Below, in pieces: positions 10,353 through 22,394 of a DNA stretch of 64,000 nucleotides (position 1 is its first letter; each line of letters opens with the position of its first letter). The position numbers were made by a program, and so were the translations under genes. The notes below the pieces were generated by a model. That model ran no database searches. It saw only the letters and a program-made list of their open reading frames with translations, and was not told the origin of the DNA. Source of the stretch: Phytopythium helicoides (taxonomy: Eukaryota > Oomycota > Peronosporomycetes > Pythiales > Pythiaceae); contig JANFNE010000053.1 of NCBI GenBank assembly GCA_024867545.1, positions 186,001 to 250,000 on the forward strand, read 5' to 3'.

Positions 10353-12394
10353 TTAGACGGTAGATACCAGACACTCTATCAATCTGAAGCTACTTCCAAT
10401 TGCCACAAACACGACGCCTCTGTCGCTGCACGAAAAGCCAGCACTCGTGACAACGCTGGTCCAGTTTGTCGGGGAGTTGCTGTCCAAGATGTACATGCAA
10501 CTGGATGCTCCACTGCTGCTATGTCGGCACATGTAGTCACCGTTCCTATCACTTTCGCAACACGCCGCCACAGATGACAACTCACAGGTTCTCGCTCTGC
10601 TAGCTCCAATCAACGCCGTCATGCTTCCTCCAAGCTGCCGCCCGACACTGAGAACACATTGACCAAAAGGTTCCCAACAATAGAATGACCTTACGAGCAG
10701 CACGCCACTGATAACTGAGCTCGTCGACGTCAGAGATTAAGACTAACCCGGCAGCCCGCGTCGAACTCGAGCCGCCAAACACAGCCACGTGACCACCGTC
10801 CGCACTAGACGATCCCACCAACACGACAATGTCACCGGCAGAAACGCTTCTCGCTGACCCACTCGATAGCGTCACCATCTCGGAGCTCGCGCCAGTCGCG
10901 CTTGACACGAACACACCGCCCTCGTCGTCGAGCTTGAGCCACTCGACACGCGCACCGTGGCGCAGGCAGTCGAAGAGCTTGTACCGCCCGACACACTCAC
11001 GTCGCCGCCAGACACCGACAAAGACCCGCCAGTGCCGACAGATGCAGAGCTCACGCCGCCAGAGAAAGTCACATTTCCTCCAGACAGGCCGCCAGAGCCG
11101 CCAGACGCGCTCACCACACCGCCAGAAGCAGTCGTGGACACCGACCCGGACGCACCGCCAGATGCAGAGCCGCTTGAAACACGCATGACGCTGCTCCCCA
11201 CGTCTACATCACAGCGCTTGAACCCACACTCATCTTCACCATGCCACTTGTCATCGACTCGCTTGCTCGCTAGCACTGCTCAGGATGATCACGCTGCCGC
11301 CCGCGCCACTCGATGACGCACAACTCGACAGAGAGATGGACGCGCCGCTGCCACTCACGGAAGATCCGCCCGCGACCTCGATCTTGCTGGCAACAGACGA
11401 CGTCGACGATCCGCTTCCAATGCGCACGGACCCGCTCGACACGCCAGAGTCGCCGCTCGTCACGCTCACGTTGCCGCTGCTGCTACTGCTGCTGCTCGCA
11501 GCACCGAGCGTCGAGATCACCACAGAGCCGCTCGTCGGCAAGCCATCGCCACTCGTCAAAGACACAGACCCGCCAACAGAGCCGGACGACGAACCGCCAT
11601 CCACCGTCACATTGCCGCCCACTCCCTGCGCGTTGCTGGCGCCGAGGATCTTCACAGACTGCGCCGCACTCGCGCTGTCCACCGATCCGCCCTGCAACAA
11701 TACGTTGCTGCCGACGCTCCTGCCGACGCTGCTTCCCTGGATGATACGGATACCACCTCCAGAGCCGCTTTACGCGAGCACCAAACTGCTGCTTGAGCTG
11801 CCGCTTGACACGCTCACGTCACCGCCAGCGCCGCTCGACGAAGAGCCGCTGAACGCACGCACAGAGCCACCAGAGCCGCTCGACGACGACACACCGCCGC
11901 TCACAGACACATTGCCGGACGACCCGCTCGCAGAGTCGCCTCCGTTCGCCAACACAGAGCCACCAGCCGCCGACGTGCTAGAGCCGCCGGCAACGCGTAC
12001 AGCGCCGCCGACAGACGTCGCGCTGGATCCACTGCTTACCAGCACTTCACCCGATGCGCCATCCACAGTCGAGCCAGACTGCACTCGAACCGCACCCGAC
12101 ACGCTGCTTCCCGATGACACGGCGCTAGACACGGACACGTCGCCACTGCCGGAAACACCTGATCCGCTCGACACCGACATGGAACCTACTGTTGACTGAC
12201 CGCATCCGCTGCCATAAACAGACACAGAACCGGCAGTAGACACCGCCGACCGAGCTGCCGCTGCAACTGCTTGTGCTCACAGATTCGCCCGACACCACCG
12301 TCGCAGCGTACGACGGTGTGCTTGTTGGGATGCCTATCACCTGTGCACCAATTAGTCGGGCACCCGATCTTGTGAATCCAGAGCTTCTCCGTGC
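10353..12394 (-). pseudogene. Ser/Gly-repeat protein, dead copy 2 (longest form)
   Basis: The Ser/Gly/Val-repeat frames run 12394 to about 10353 with changes of frame near 12230, 11260 and 10900, plus the shared internal TAA at 11770. The 3' tail (10353-10703) encodes a Cys-containing VVFVAIGSS stretch that may be the original C-terminal domain. With at least four lesions, this cannot be one functional protein unless heavily spliced. Confidence 0.7.
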
Positions 12395-13001
12395 ATAGCA
12401 CGGCATTAGTTTCAACTCTACTGCAGCATCGGACAAGATGGGATGCGGCAGTTGCTCCGGCAACAGTAGAGTGTAATCCAGGATTGAGCAATTGCAGGGA
12501 ATCGTTGCATCGTTGCAGAGGACGGGAAGCTTTCGAGACTGCAACGATTCCTTGCGGATTGGCTGTAGATGATTAGCTCGGCCTGGTTTCGGTTGTCGGT
12601 GGGCGAGGGAATGCATCTATTCGTTGCAATGCTCTCACTTCCACAAAAGCAAGCAGGATGGCGCAGCAGCTTTCAGCAATCTCTCTCTGCCACAACCTCA
12701 ATGATGTCAAGCATCTTTGTTCGCGAGAACAGTCGCCGTACCGTCAAATCGTAGTTTGATCTGGTGTACTGTCACATCCATCGGGACTACTTGCATCCGT
12801 CTACTGGGTGGACCTACATCACTGTCAAGGAGACGCGAGTGCTTGATCTGCTTCGTGGCCACCAGCTGGCCGAGGAGGCGCGAGATCTCTGAAACGAGAG
12901 AACTTAGGTCCTACGATTTGAAGATGAGTTTCTGCATAAGCAAATGTAAGAAGAATGTTGTATTGAATGATCATCGTCATTGAGCTGTGCTTCCCAACCA
13001 T

Positions 13002-14303
13002 CTAGGTGTACATTGAACTATGAATTGGCATTCGCCTAATCAGATCGAAAGCATAATCAATCCTTTGCTGCTGCAAGAACTCCGGATCAAGTTCATCCGC
13101 CATCAACTCGTATCTCTCCAGCATTTCTGCTGCAGCATCGTCGGGTCCAATTGCACTTCGAGGCAACTTTTGACGCTTCAGTGGAAGAGACGAATCCAAG
13201 AAAGCAACACGCATTGGAAAGTCTCCATCACGCGTGGGTCCACTTCTCTCCTTCAATACTTCTATTATTGTCTTGAATCCATTGGCTGGGCAAGTAAGCA
13301 CCATTCTGGCGATTCGGTTGTCTGGCGCGAACCACAAGAAAAACCAGTAGTCGTTCAGGTTAGTGAGCAAACCCACAGGAGCACAACTCGTCTCGCTTTT
13401 TAAATCCGCGGCAACCAACTCCAGGAGCAGTTGCCATTGTTCGTTCATGCTTGGACGATCCTTCTTTACTTCGATCACAAAACGAAGACCAGCGAAAACG
13501 TTGTTCATTCGGTTCGCCGATTCGTCGATAATCATCATATCTGCTGTTCCCTTCACTTTGAAGGGAAGTCTGCTTGGATCATCACAATCGAGTAAGCCCC
13601 GCTTTCCAGCTACATCCTTCAGGAAATCCTTCTGCTCTCCGCTCGGTTTCAAACCATCGCCTAGGTGTTCCTCAACGTACTTCATGTACGCCTTCCGTTG
13701 GTCTGGGTGCTTCTCAGGTAGTGCTGACCATTGATAGCCATTGATCGAGTCGTCGATCACTTCATTGACGCGAACAGTGGAGTATTCAAGGCCCAATTGC
13801 TGCTTGAGAAGTATTTCTTTCGAACGCGGGCACGTTGATATCGAATATACCGAGCGCTTTCGATCACGTTCTTCAAAGGCCTCATTCACAGCCATCTTCA
13901 TTTGCTCGAAAGGTGCCACATCGATCCCGCGCGCTGCAACATCTGGCGATGGCAACTCCACCAGCACGTGAATGTCATCTTCGGCTCGCTCGAATGTCTT
14001 GCCGAAGTATGCATCGTTGTTGAGGTTCCGAGTCTCTTTCAATAGCAGCTCTTTGCGCATGAGATTCTTGACTCGATCGGAGATCTCTCCGCTCATCAAC
14101 TTCTCGAGCTCGTCGTCCTGCGAGTTCAGCCACGCGCCGCCCTCCCTCGCGAGGTACAGCTTCAGCAAAGCTGCATCGAAGTGAATCGAATTGGGGTTCT
14201 CCTCCTTGATCTTCTTCTTCAGATCACCAACAGTCTCGCTGATGTCAATATCCACAGGGAAGACGCTCCCGACGCCAACCACCGCACAGAACAGCTTCGC
14301 CAT
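13002..14303 (-). CDS. Crinkler (CRN) effector, copy 2 (433 aa)
   Basis: Full-length CRN: ubiquitin-like header at residues 1-60 with LKLYLAREGGAWL at 47-59, IHVLVELP at 111-118, then a C-terminal PD-(D/E)xK-like core with D255 (GTADMMI), E278 and K280 (FVIEVKKD). Its header differs from copy 1 at residues about 20-46 (DISETVGDLKKKIKEEN) and is two residues longer. The remainder matches except for Met instead of Val in RPSMNEQW. The start is supported by the header consensus and the initiator element just upstream. Confidence 0.93.
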   Translation of the reverse strand: MAKLFCAVVGVGSVFPVDIDISETVGDLKKKIKEENPNSIHFDAALLKLYLAREGGAWLNSQDDELEKLMSGEISDRVKNLMRKELLLKETRNLNNDAYFGKTFERAEDDIHVLVELPSPDVAARGIDVAPFEQMKMAVNEAFEERDRKRSVYSISTCPRSKEILLKQQLGLEYSTVRVNEVIDDSINGYQWSALPEKHPDQRKAYMKYVEEHLGDGLKPSGEQKDFLKDVAGKRGLLDCDDPSRLPFKVKGTADMMIIDESANRMNNVFAGLRFVIEVKKDRPSMNEQWQLLLELVAADLKSETSCAPVGLLTNLNDYWFFLWFAPDNRIARMVLTCPANGFKTIIEVLKERSGPTRDGDFPMRVAFLDSSLPLKRQKLPRSAIGPDDAAAEMLERYELMADELDPEFLQQQRIDYAFDLIRRMPIHSSMYT

Positions 14304-14310
14304 CGTGTTT

Positions 14311-14326
14311 CTTTTTGCGGAATGAG
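14311..14326 (-). promoter_or_regulatory. Oomycete initiator-like element of CRN copy 2
   Basis: Identical to the element before copy 1 (CTCATTCCGCAAAAAG), 8 bp upstream of the ATG. Confidence 0.6.
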
Positions 14327-14799
14327 AGGCAGATCCTTCTCTGAGCGCAATTCATTTTGCAATTCATTCCACAATTCATTAGATGAAGTCTCTGGATTCA
14401 TCCAGAGTTGTTACGACGATCTGACCGATCGTCTGATTGACCGAAAAGCACGCTGAAAACTAATATTTGTGATATATGCGAAAGTTGACATGGCAGTTGT
14501 ATATATAAATACCTTTATAAATAGATTGAACCTCTATAATACATGGGTACGTTTTGCGTGTCTTCTCTGGGTCCCGCTATTTTACATTCGCGTCACATTG
14601 AACTGTAAAATATAATATAAATCGGTACACATACAAACATATATGCCATTAGTTGATACTAAATACAAATATGAAATTGCTGACTGGGATGGTCTTGACA
14701 CCCAACTGTGAAAATTTATGAAAGTGATTAATCCGATACAGGTAATCTGCGTGTTGCGCGAACAGCACTGTACAGCAGTGTGGCCCACGTAGGTGGCTG

Positions 14800-15062
14800 A
14801 GAGGTGCGGTGGACTGCGGCTGCCGCCGATACGCTCACTGCGCTCATGGAATCTAATGTTGCCGGCAAGACCTCGCTCATGGACGTCATTGCCAGGCAAG
14901 ACCGGCGGACAGATCCAAGGCAAAGACCGAGCTGTGGCTCAGTGAGAGCGGCATCCCCATCGGCTCGGTGCTCGTGATCGTGATCGACGGGCAGATCGTG
15001 GCCCGCGGCCACAACCGCCGCACGCAGAAGGGCAGCGTCGTGCTGCAGGGTCGGCACGAGAT
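14800..15062 (+). pseudogene. ABC transporter / cytosine deaminase composite relic, copy 2
   Basis: Second copy of the relic at 9866, displaced by exactly 4,934 bp. It has the same frameshift between the Walker A fragment and the deaminase fragment, so the decay predates amplification. Confidence 0.7.
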
Positions 15063-15286
15063 CTCTCAGCGAACAAAAGCGTCGAACACTTATTATATCG
15101 TTTGCTTGGGTTCCCACATACCGACTGCGATGCAATGCATGCGATCGACGCACTTAGGTTAGGATTCCATTTCGCTCTGAGACGGCATGAATTGCTGCAA
15201 ATACCCTCGCTTACAGGGCTCGATGATTGTTCGATCACTCAGCGAAATCGATCGCAATAGAGCCTCGTCCGATCGAATGAGGGCAT

Positions 15287-17328
15287 TTAGACGGTAGATA
15301 CCAGACACTCTATCAATCTGAAGCTACTTCCAATTGCCACAAACACGACGCCTCTGTCGCTGCACGAAAAGCCAGCACTCGTGACAACGCTGGTCCAGTT
15401 TGTCGGGGAGTTGCTGTCCAAGATGTACATGCAACTGGATGCTCCACTGCTGCTATGTCGGCACATGTAGTCACCGTTCCTATCACTTTCGCAACACGCC
15501 GCCACAGATGACAACTCACAGGTTCTCGCTCTGCTAGCTCCAATCAACGCCGTCATGCTTCCTCCAAGCTGCCGCCCGACACTGAGAACACATTGACCAA
15601 AAGGTTCCCAACAATAGAATGACCTTACGAGCAGCACGCCACTGATAACTGAGCTCGTCGACGTCAGAGATTAAGACTAACCCGGCAGCCCGCGTCGAAC
15701 TCGAGCCGCCAAACACAGCCACGTGACCACCGTCCGCACTAGACGATCCCACCAACACGACAATGTCACCGGCAGAAACGCTTCTCGCTGACCCACTCGA
15801 TAGCGTCACCATCTCGGAGCTCGCGCCAGTCGCGCTTGACACGAACACACCGCCCTCGTCGTCGAGCTTGAGCCACTCGACACGCGCACCGTGGCGCAGG
15901 CAGTCGAAGAGCTTGTACCGCCCGACACACTCACGTCGCCGCCAGACACCGACAAAGACCCGCCAGTGCCGACAGATGCAGAGCTCACGCCGCCAGAGAA
16001 AGTCACATTTCCTCCAGACAGGCCGCCAGAGCCGCCAGACGCGCTCACCACACCGCCAGAAGCAGTCGTGGACACCGACCCGGACGCACCGCCAGATGCA
16101 GAGCCGCTTGAAACACGCATGACGCTGCTCCCCACGTCTACATCACAGCGCTTGAACCCACACTCATCTTCACCATGCCACTTGTCATCGACTCGCTTGC
16201 TCGCTAGCACTGCTCAGGATGATCACGCTGCCGCCCGCGCCACTCGATGACGCACAACTCGACAGAGAGATGGACGCGCCGCTGCCACTCACGGAAGATC
16301 CGCCCGCGACCTCGATCTTGCTGGCAACAGACGACGTCGACGATCCGCTTCCAATGCGCACGGACCCGCTCGACACGCCAGAGTCGCCGCTCGTCACGCT
16401 CACGTTGCCGCTGCTGCTACTGCTGCTGCTCGCAGCACCGAGCGTCGAGATCACCACAGAGCCGCTCGTCGGCAAGCCATCGCCACTCGTCAAAGACACA
16501 GACCCGCCAACAGAGCCGGACGACGAACCGCCATCCACCGTCACATTGCCGCCCACTCCCTGCGCGTTGCTGGCGCCGAGGATCTTCACAGACTGCGCCG
16601 CACTCGCGCTGTCCACCGATCCGCCCTGCAACAATACGTTGCTGCCGACGCTCCTGCCGACGCTGCTTCCCTGGATGATACGGATACCACCTCCAGAGCC
16701 GCTTTACGCGAGCACCAAACTGCTGCTTGAGCTGCCGCTTGACACGCTCACGTCACCGCCAGCGCCGCTCGACGAAGAGCCGCTGAACGCACGCACAGAG
16801 CCACCAGAGCCGCTCGACGACGACACACCGCCGCTCACAGACACATTGCCGGACGACCCGCTCGCAGAGTCGCCTCCGTTCGCCAACACAGAGCCACCAG
16901 CCGCCGACGTGCTAGAGCCGCCGGCAACGCGTACAGCGCCGCCGACAGACGTCGCGCTGGATCCACTGCTTACCAGCACTTCACCCGATGCGCCATCCAC
17001 AGTCGAGCCAGACTGCACTCGAACCGCACCCGACACGCTGCTTCCCGATGACACGGCGCTAGACACGGACACGTCGCCACTGCCGGAAACACCTGATCCG
17101 CTCGACACCGACATGGAACCTACTGTTGACTGACCGCATCCGCTGCCATAAACAGACACAGAACCGGCAGTAGACACCGCCGACCGAGCTGCCGCTGCAA
17201 CTGCTTGTGCTCACAGATTCGCCCGACACCACCGTCGCAGCGTACGACGGTGTGCTTGTTGGGATGCCTATCACCTGTGCACCAATTAGTCGGGCACCCG
17301 ATCTTGTGAATCCAGAGCTTCTCCGTGC
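15287..17328 (-). pseudogene. Ser/Gly-repeat protein, dead copy 3
   Basis: Same layout and lesions as copy 2, including the internal TAA at 16704. No copy-specific repair is seen. Confidence 0.7.
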
Positions 17329-17935
17329 ATAGCACGGCATTAGTTTCAACTCTACTGCAGCATCGGACAAGATGGGATGCGGCAGTTGCTCCGGCAACAG
17401 TAGAGTGTAATCCAGGATTGAGCAATTGCAGGGAATCGTTGCATCGTTGCAGAGGACGGGAAGCTTTCGAGACTGCAACGATTCCTTGCGGATTGGCTGT
17501 AGATGATTAGCTCGGCCTGGTTTCGGTTGTCGGTGGGCGAGGGAATGCATCTATTCGTTGCAATGCTCTCACTTCCACAAAAGCAAGCAGGATGGCGCAG
17601 CAGCTTTCAGCAATCTCTCTCTGCCACAACCTCAATGATGTCAAGCATCTTTGTTCGCGAGAACAGTCGCCGTACCGTCAAATCGTAGTTTGATCTGGTG
17701 TACTGTCACATCCATCGGGACTACTTGCATCCGTCTACTGGGTGGACCTACATCACTGTCAAGGAGACGCGAGTGCTTGATCTGCTTCGTGGCCACCAGC
17801 TGGCCGAGGAGGCGCGAGATCTCTGAAACGAGAGAACTTAGGTCCTACGATTTGAAGATGAGTTTCTGCATAAGCAAATGTAAGAAGAATGTTGTATTGA
17901 ATGATCATCGTCATTGAGCTGTGCTTCCCAACCAT

Positions 17936-18682
17936 CTAGGTGTACATTGAACTATGAATTGGCATTCGCCTAATCAGATCGAAAGCATAATCAATCCTTT
18001 GCTGCTGCAAGAACTCCGGATCAAGTTCATCCGCCATCAACTCGTATCTCTCCAGCATTTCTGCTGCAGCATCGTCGGGTCCAATTGCACTTCGAGGCAA
18101 CTTTTGACGCTTCAGTGGAAGAGACGAATCCAAGAAAGCAACACGCATTGGAAAGTCTCCATCACGCGTGGGTCCACTTCTCTCCTTCAATACTTCTATT
18201 ATTGTCTTGAATCCATTGGCTGGGCAAGTAAGCACCATTCTGGCGATTCGGTTGTCTGGCGCGAACCACAAGAAAAACCAGTAGTCGTTCAGGTTAGTGA
18301 GCAAACCCACAGGAGCACAACTCGTCTCGCTTTTTAAATCCGCGGCAACCAACTCCAGGAGCAGTTGCCATTGTTCGTTCATGCTTGGACGATCCTTCTT
18401 TACTTCGATCACAAAACGAAGACCAGCGAAAACGTTGTTCATTCGGTTCGCCGATTCGTCGATAATCATCATATCTGCTGTTCCCTTCACTTTGAAGGGA
18501 AGTCTGCTTGGATCATCACAATCGAGTAAGCCCCGCTTTCCAGCTACATCCTTCAGGAAATCCTTCTGCTCTCCGCTCGGTTTCAAACCATCGCCTAGGT
18601 GTTCCTCAACGTACTTCATGTACGCCTTCCGTTGGTCTGGGTGCTTCTCAGTTAGTGCTGACCATTGATAGCCATTGATCGA
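17936..18682 (-). pseudogene. CRN effector, 5'-truncated copy in K unit 2
   Basis: C-terminal CRN half with the nuclease-like core, joined at 18682/18683 to the kinase-PP2C block exactly as at 2374. It carries Thr instead of Pro in WSALTEKHP and Met in RPSMNEQW, so it tracks the neighbouring later CRN copies rather than K unit 1. The first ATG is at 18619. Confidence 0.85.
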
Positions 18683-19082
18683 ACGCCGCGCGGATGCGCT
18701 GCCCCATCGTCTGCTTCGGCTTTGCTGTGCAGCTGCGCACGTTCCTTACTCGCGACGGAGAGCCCACGAGCAAGCAAGTGCTCGGGAACGACCACGATGC
18801 AGTTCGCCTCACGTCCAAGAACCGATCGCTGCTCGCACTCGCCATCCGGGAAGACGACGAGGAAGAAGTCGACCAGGACCACCTCGAGTCCTCAGCCACT
18901 CGCAGAGGGTCCTACACACCAGTCAAATCTCCAGACCGCACAGAGGACGCTGGGTCCGATGCGAGTGCCAGCACCCGCTCCAGCTCCTCCTAACTACAGT
19001 AACCATCGCCACAAGGTGTTCAAAGCAGATCAAATGAAATTCATCTCATCACCATTTATGCTACACACAGAGTGCCAGTAAT

Positions 19083-22000
19083 TTATGGGGCCGTCGGCGT
19101 CGAGGCCGTAGCCGCATCTGCGCACGAGCCTTCTTCCTTCTGCTGGTTCAATGCCACCACAATCACGCTCGTATTGTCGTAGGCCAAGTACGCCTGCGCC
19201 TTGAGAACCAACTCCTGTGCGGCGAGCTGCACATCGCCATGCGTGCGTAGCTTACGCGACACGAAGTTGACCACTTGCTGCGACGAGAGCACGTCAAACA
19301 GGCCATCACTCGCCAGCAGTAGGAATTGATCCTCGGGAGCGACAATGTGCTCAATGACGTCTGGCGTCGCCACCAAGTGGCCATCCTGCTTGTGCGCGAG
19401 GTCACCGAATCCACGCGAGATAGCCAGAATGCCGTCGAGGCGGCCGTTGTGCACAAAGCCGCCGCTGGCCTCGATGCGCGCCTTCTCTTCTGGCAGTGAC
19501 GCCTTGTGGTCTCTCGTCAGCTCTATAGCCTGTCCATCCCACGTGCCGATCACAGCACGACAGTCGCCAACGTTGGCGACGTACAACGTCGTTGGATGCT
19601 CCTCAGAATCGTCGCATTCATCGTTGCCTTGAGGTAGCTCCAAGTTGGCACCCGCCTCCTCCTTGTCTCCTTGATCTTTGGCGCCACGACGTCTCTTCTT
19701 ACGAGCCTTTGCGACCACCGCAAACACTGCAGCCGCACCAGAGAACGAGATCGGCTGCAAATGGCACGTCATGTCATCACCCTCTTCGCCGAGGCACACC
19801 TTGTTGGAATCCTCGCCGTTGCCCCAGTCTCCGAAAAAGGTGCGCTTCCGCGAGGGCAGAACGCTGCGATTCTGAGTCTCCAAGATCTCGTTGTCGACTG
19901 CTTCGCAAATGGTCACAATGCTAGTGACAGGAGACTCAATAAACTCTCGCGTTTGCTGGAAAATACGGTGGTGGAGCTCTTTCTGCAGGAACACTGCCGT
20001 CTCATCGCCGTTGTGGCCGTCATAAATGCCGTAAAAGCCCAACGACACAAAAGCCGCTCGCAGCGACTCATCGTACTCCGACATGTCAATCGTCGTGTGG
20101 CCCAACGTACGGTCTTCCATGTAGGACCGAGAACCCTTGGCCTCTGCGTAGCCAGATCGAATGCGAAGCTGAAGGTTCTCGCGAATCTTGCTGCTCACAT
20201 AGACTTGCACGACATCGGGTTTCAGATCCGACATTACATCCATCAGGTCCAGAGACCCGCTTCTCGAGGCTCCGCTTGGAGTGGTTATTGAGACAACTTG
20301 AGGTGGTAGTGGAGCAACTTCCTCGTCATCCATAATCTCAATGCTGTTTGGCGAGCCACCAATCAGATCGTCAAACGTTGCGTCAACGTCAACATCACCC
20401 TCGACTTCGCTGTACACCGACTCATCGCTGTCCGAGTCACTCGATGCATCATCATCGTCCTGGCGGCTTGCCGCACGGCTACTACGAGTGCTCATACCAC
20501 TACTCGCATGGTGGAAGTGTCGACTTGAGCTAGAGCCACTGCCAGCAGCAGTGATGCGCGTGTTGCTCCGATCAGCGCCGCCAATAGCTCCAACCGTATC
20601 GTCGTCATCGTCATCATCAACATCCGTGACTTGAACGCACTCGATGCCTTCCAAATCAATGTCATCGATCTGCGCACCACCTTCCGTTCCAGCAGATGAT
20701 GACTTCGCCCCAGCCGAAGCAATCGATCCCTGACTATCGTTTCGCATCGACTGAGAGCTTCCGCCGACCGACCTCCGGGTTGTACTCGCCGCACTCTTTT
20801 TCTTATCAGAAGTCGACCATGAAGTGCGCTGGTTCAAGTCGCGTCCAGAGTTCGAGTGAGTAGGGACGCGAGACGCCACCGAGAAGTCATGGTCACGGGC
20901 TTGGAACAGGATCTTTCGCGAGTGGTAGTCGCCGTCTTCGTCTCGGAAAACCTCCGAGGTAACCATGAGGAAGTCCTTCTTACGCGATAGCGAACGCTTC
21001 AATAAATCGACGTCAGAGTTCGCATCTCGAAGCGACGAAATCGATGCACTGCTGCTGCTACCACCATCACTAGCTGAAGAGAGGCTGTCACGCCGCTCGA
21101 TACCCAGCTCCTCATCCCACGTACTCGCGGCTGCCTTGAGAACTGGTTCCGAGAGCTTTGACACCGAAGTAAACGAAGTCCGACCAAATCCTTCCAAACT
21201 GCCAGAGTCCTTAGGAAGCAGCTCTCTCTTTCCAAAACTACTCTTCTTGGACAGAATCGACGAATGAGTGTTGTCGACCGACTTGCTACGGCTGGAAAAG
21301 TTCCTCACAACATTCGGCGACGACGCGCTACGGCTCGGAGATCCAGGAGCGACTAGCGACGACGACGACGATGCAATAGAAGGCAATATGTGATGCTGCG
21401 ATGAAGAAGCTGAGCTCGGGTAGCGGCTGCGCGCTGACGGTCCAGCCGCAGGCAAAATGATCTCGGTAACCTTCGCACGATCAACAGAAAAAGCCATACG
21501 TTTTTGCTCGAGCAAGAGCTCACGCGAGCGCGCAGACAGTTCCTTGTGGCCACTCATCAGCTGCACACGCTTATGGTTACGCCAGGCACCAATAATGCGA
21601 GACACCTCTTCTTGAGACGAGCGGTTCGGGCTAGCAGATGAACTGACTGAGCTTGTCGTTGACAATGACGAGCTCGACCCAGCCGCGCTTGGGAAATGAG
21701 ATTCGAGGTGGCCGGAAACAGGGGTGGCAGTTCCAATTATCCGCCCGCTGTTGGAACATACAACCCCGCCAGTTCCTGTTGCCTGCTGGCGAGTCTTCAC
21801 CATGAGATGCGCCTTCGCCAGGCTTTCAGACAAACTTAAGTCGATCTGCTCAGGAATATTCTCGATAGCACGCTCGCTTTCGTCCATCGAGACAGTCAAA
21901 TCCTTCTCTTGTGCCACAAGACCCAACGGTTCGCTTCCTTCTTTTGTGATCCAGTCGTGCGTAAAGCATTCGTTCAGGGTAATTCGCATACTCGGATCCT

Positions 22001-22394
22001 TGGTAAGCATACGCTGGAGTAGATTCTTCAAATGCGGGCGAAGCGGCCGTTCGGAATCCTTCGGGAAGCGCAGCTCAACCCGCTGCACACGTTCGGCCAA
22101 CTCGATCTCGTTGTCTGCCATCCACGGTGGACGGCCAACAACCATCATGTACAGCGTCGCGCCGAGCGACCAGACATCCACCGTTGGTCCCGTGTACTTG
22201 GCATCGATGTCAAACATTTCTGGAGCCATAAATGCCGGTGTTCCCTTGGCACCTGAGAGGGTCTCACTCTCGTTCATGACCATTCGAGCAGCGCCAAAGT
22301 CGGCAATCTTGGCAACACCATCAGCTGTCACAAGAATGTTTTCGGGCTTGATGTCGCGATGAATCACTTTGTGAAAGTGAAGGTAGTGAAGTCC
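19083..22394 (-). CDS. Kinase-PP2C fusion protein, N-lobe missing (copy 2)
   Basis: Same architecture as the copy at 2775: kinase C-lobe (HRDIKPEN, DFG, MAPE), Ser/Asp-rich linker and a complete PP2C domain at the C-terminus. It keeps the conserved WSLGA in subdomain IX, lacks two residues in the DWGNG region and has Cys for Arg in the linker. The 5' truncation point (22394/22395) is identical to copy 1, so the truncation came before the 16.3 kb duplication. The PP2C half could still be functional if translated. The kinase half cannot bind ATP normally without its N-lobe. Confidence 0.85.
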   Translation of the reverse strand, partial: GLHYLHFHKVIHRDIKPENILVTADGVAKIADFGAARMVMNESETLSGAKGTPAFMAPEMFDIDAKYTGPTVDVWSLGATLYMMVVGRPPWMADNEIELAERVQRVELRFPKDSERPLRPHLKNLLQRMLTKDPSMRITLNECFTHDWITKEGSEPLGLVAQEKDLTVSMDESERAIENIPEQIDLSLSESLAKAHLMVKTRQQATGTGGVVCSNSGRIIGTATPVSGHLESHFPSAAGSSSSLSTTSSVSSSASPNRSSQEEVSRIIGAWRNHKRVQLMSGHKELSARSRELLLEQKRMAFSVDRAKVTEIILPAAGPSARSRYPSSASSSQHHILPSIASSSSSLVAPGSPSRSASSPNVVRNFSSRSKSVDNTHSSILSKKSSFGKRELLPKDSGSLEGFGRTSFTSVSKLSEPVLKAAASTWDEELGIERRDSLSSASDGGSSSSASISSLRDANSDVDLLKRSLSRKKDFLMVTSEVFRDEDGDYHSRKILFQARDHDFSVASRVPTHSNSGRDLNQRTSWSTSDKKKSAASTTRRSVGGSSQSMRNDSQGSIASAGAKSSSAGTEGGAQIDDIDLEGIECVQVTDVDDDDDDDTVGAIGGADRSNTRITAAGSGSSSSRHFHHASSGMSTRSSRAASRQDDDDASSDSDSDESVYSEVEGDVDVDATFDDLIGGSPNSIEIMDDEEVAPLPPQVVSITTPSGASRSGSLDLMDVMSDLKPDVVQVYVSSKIRENLQLRIRSGYAEAKGSRSYMEDRTLGHTTIDMSEYDESLRAAFVSLGFYGIYDGHNGDETAVFLQKELHHRIFQQTREFIESPVTSIVTICEAVDNEILETQNRSVLPSRKRTFFGDWGNGEDSNKVCLGEEGDDMTCHLQPISFSGAAAVFAVVAKARKKRRRGAKDQGDKEEAGANLELPQGNDECDDSEEHPTTLYVANVGDCRAVIGTWDGQAIELTRDHKASLPEEKARIEASGGFVHNGRLDGILAISRGFGDLAHKQDGHLVATPDVIEHIVAPEDQFLLLASDGLFDVLSSQQVVNFVSRKLRTHGDVQLAAQELVLKAQAYLAYDNTSVIVVALNQQKEEGSCADAATASTPTAP

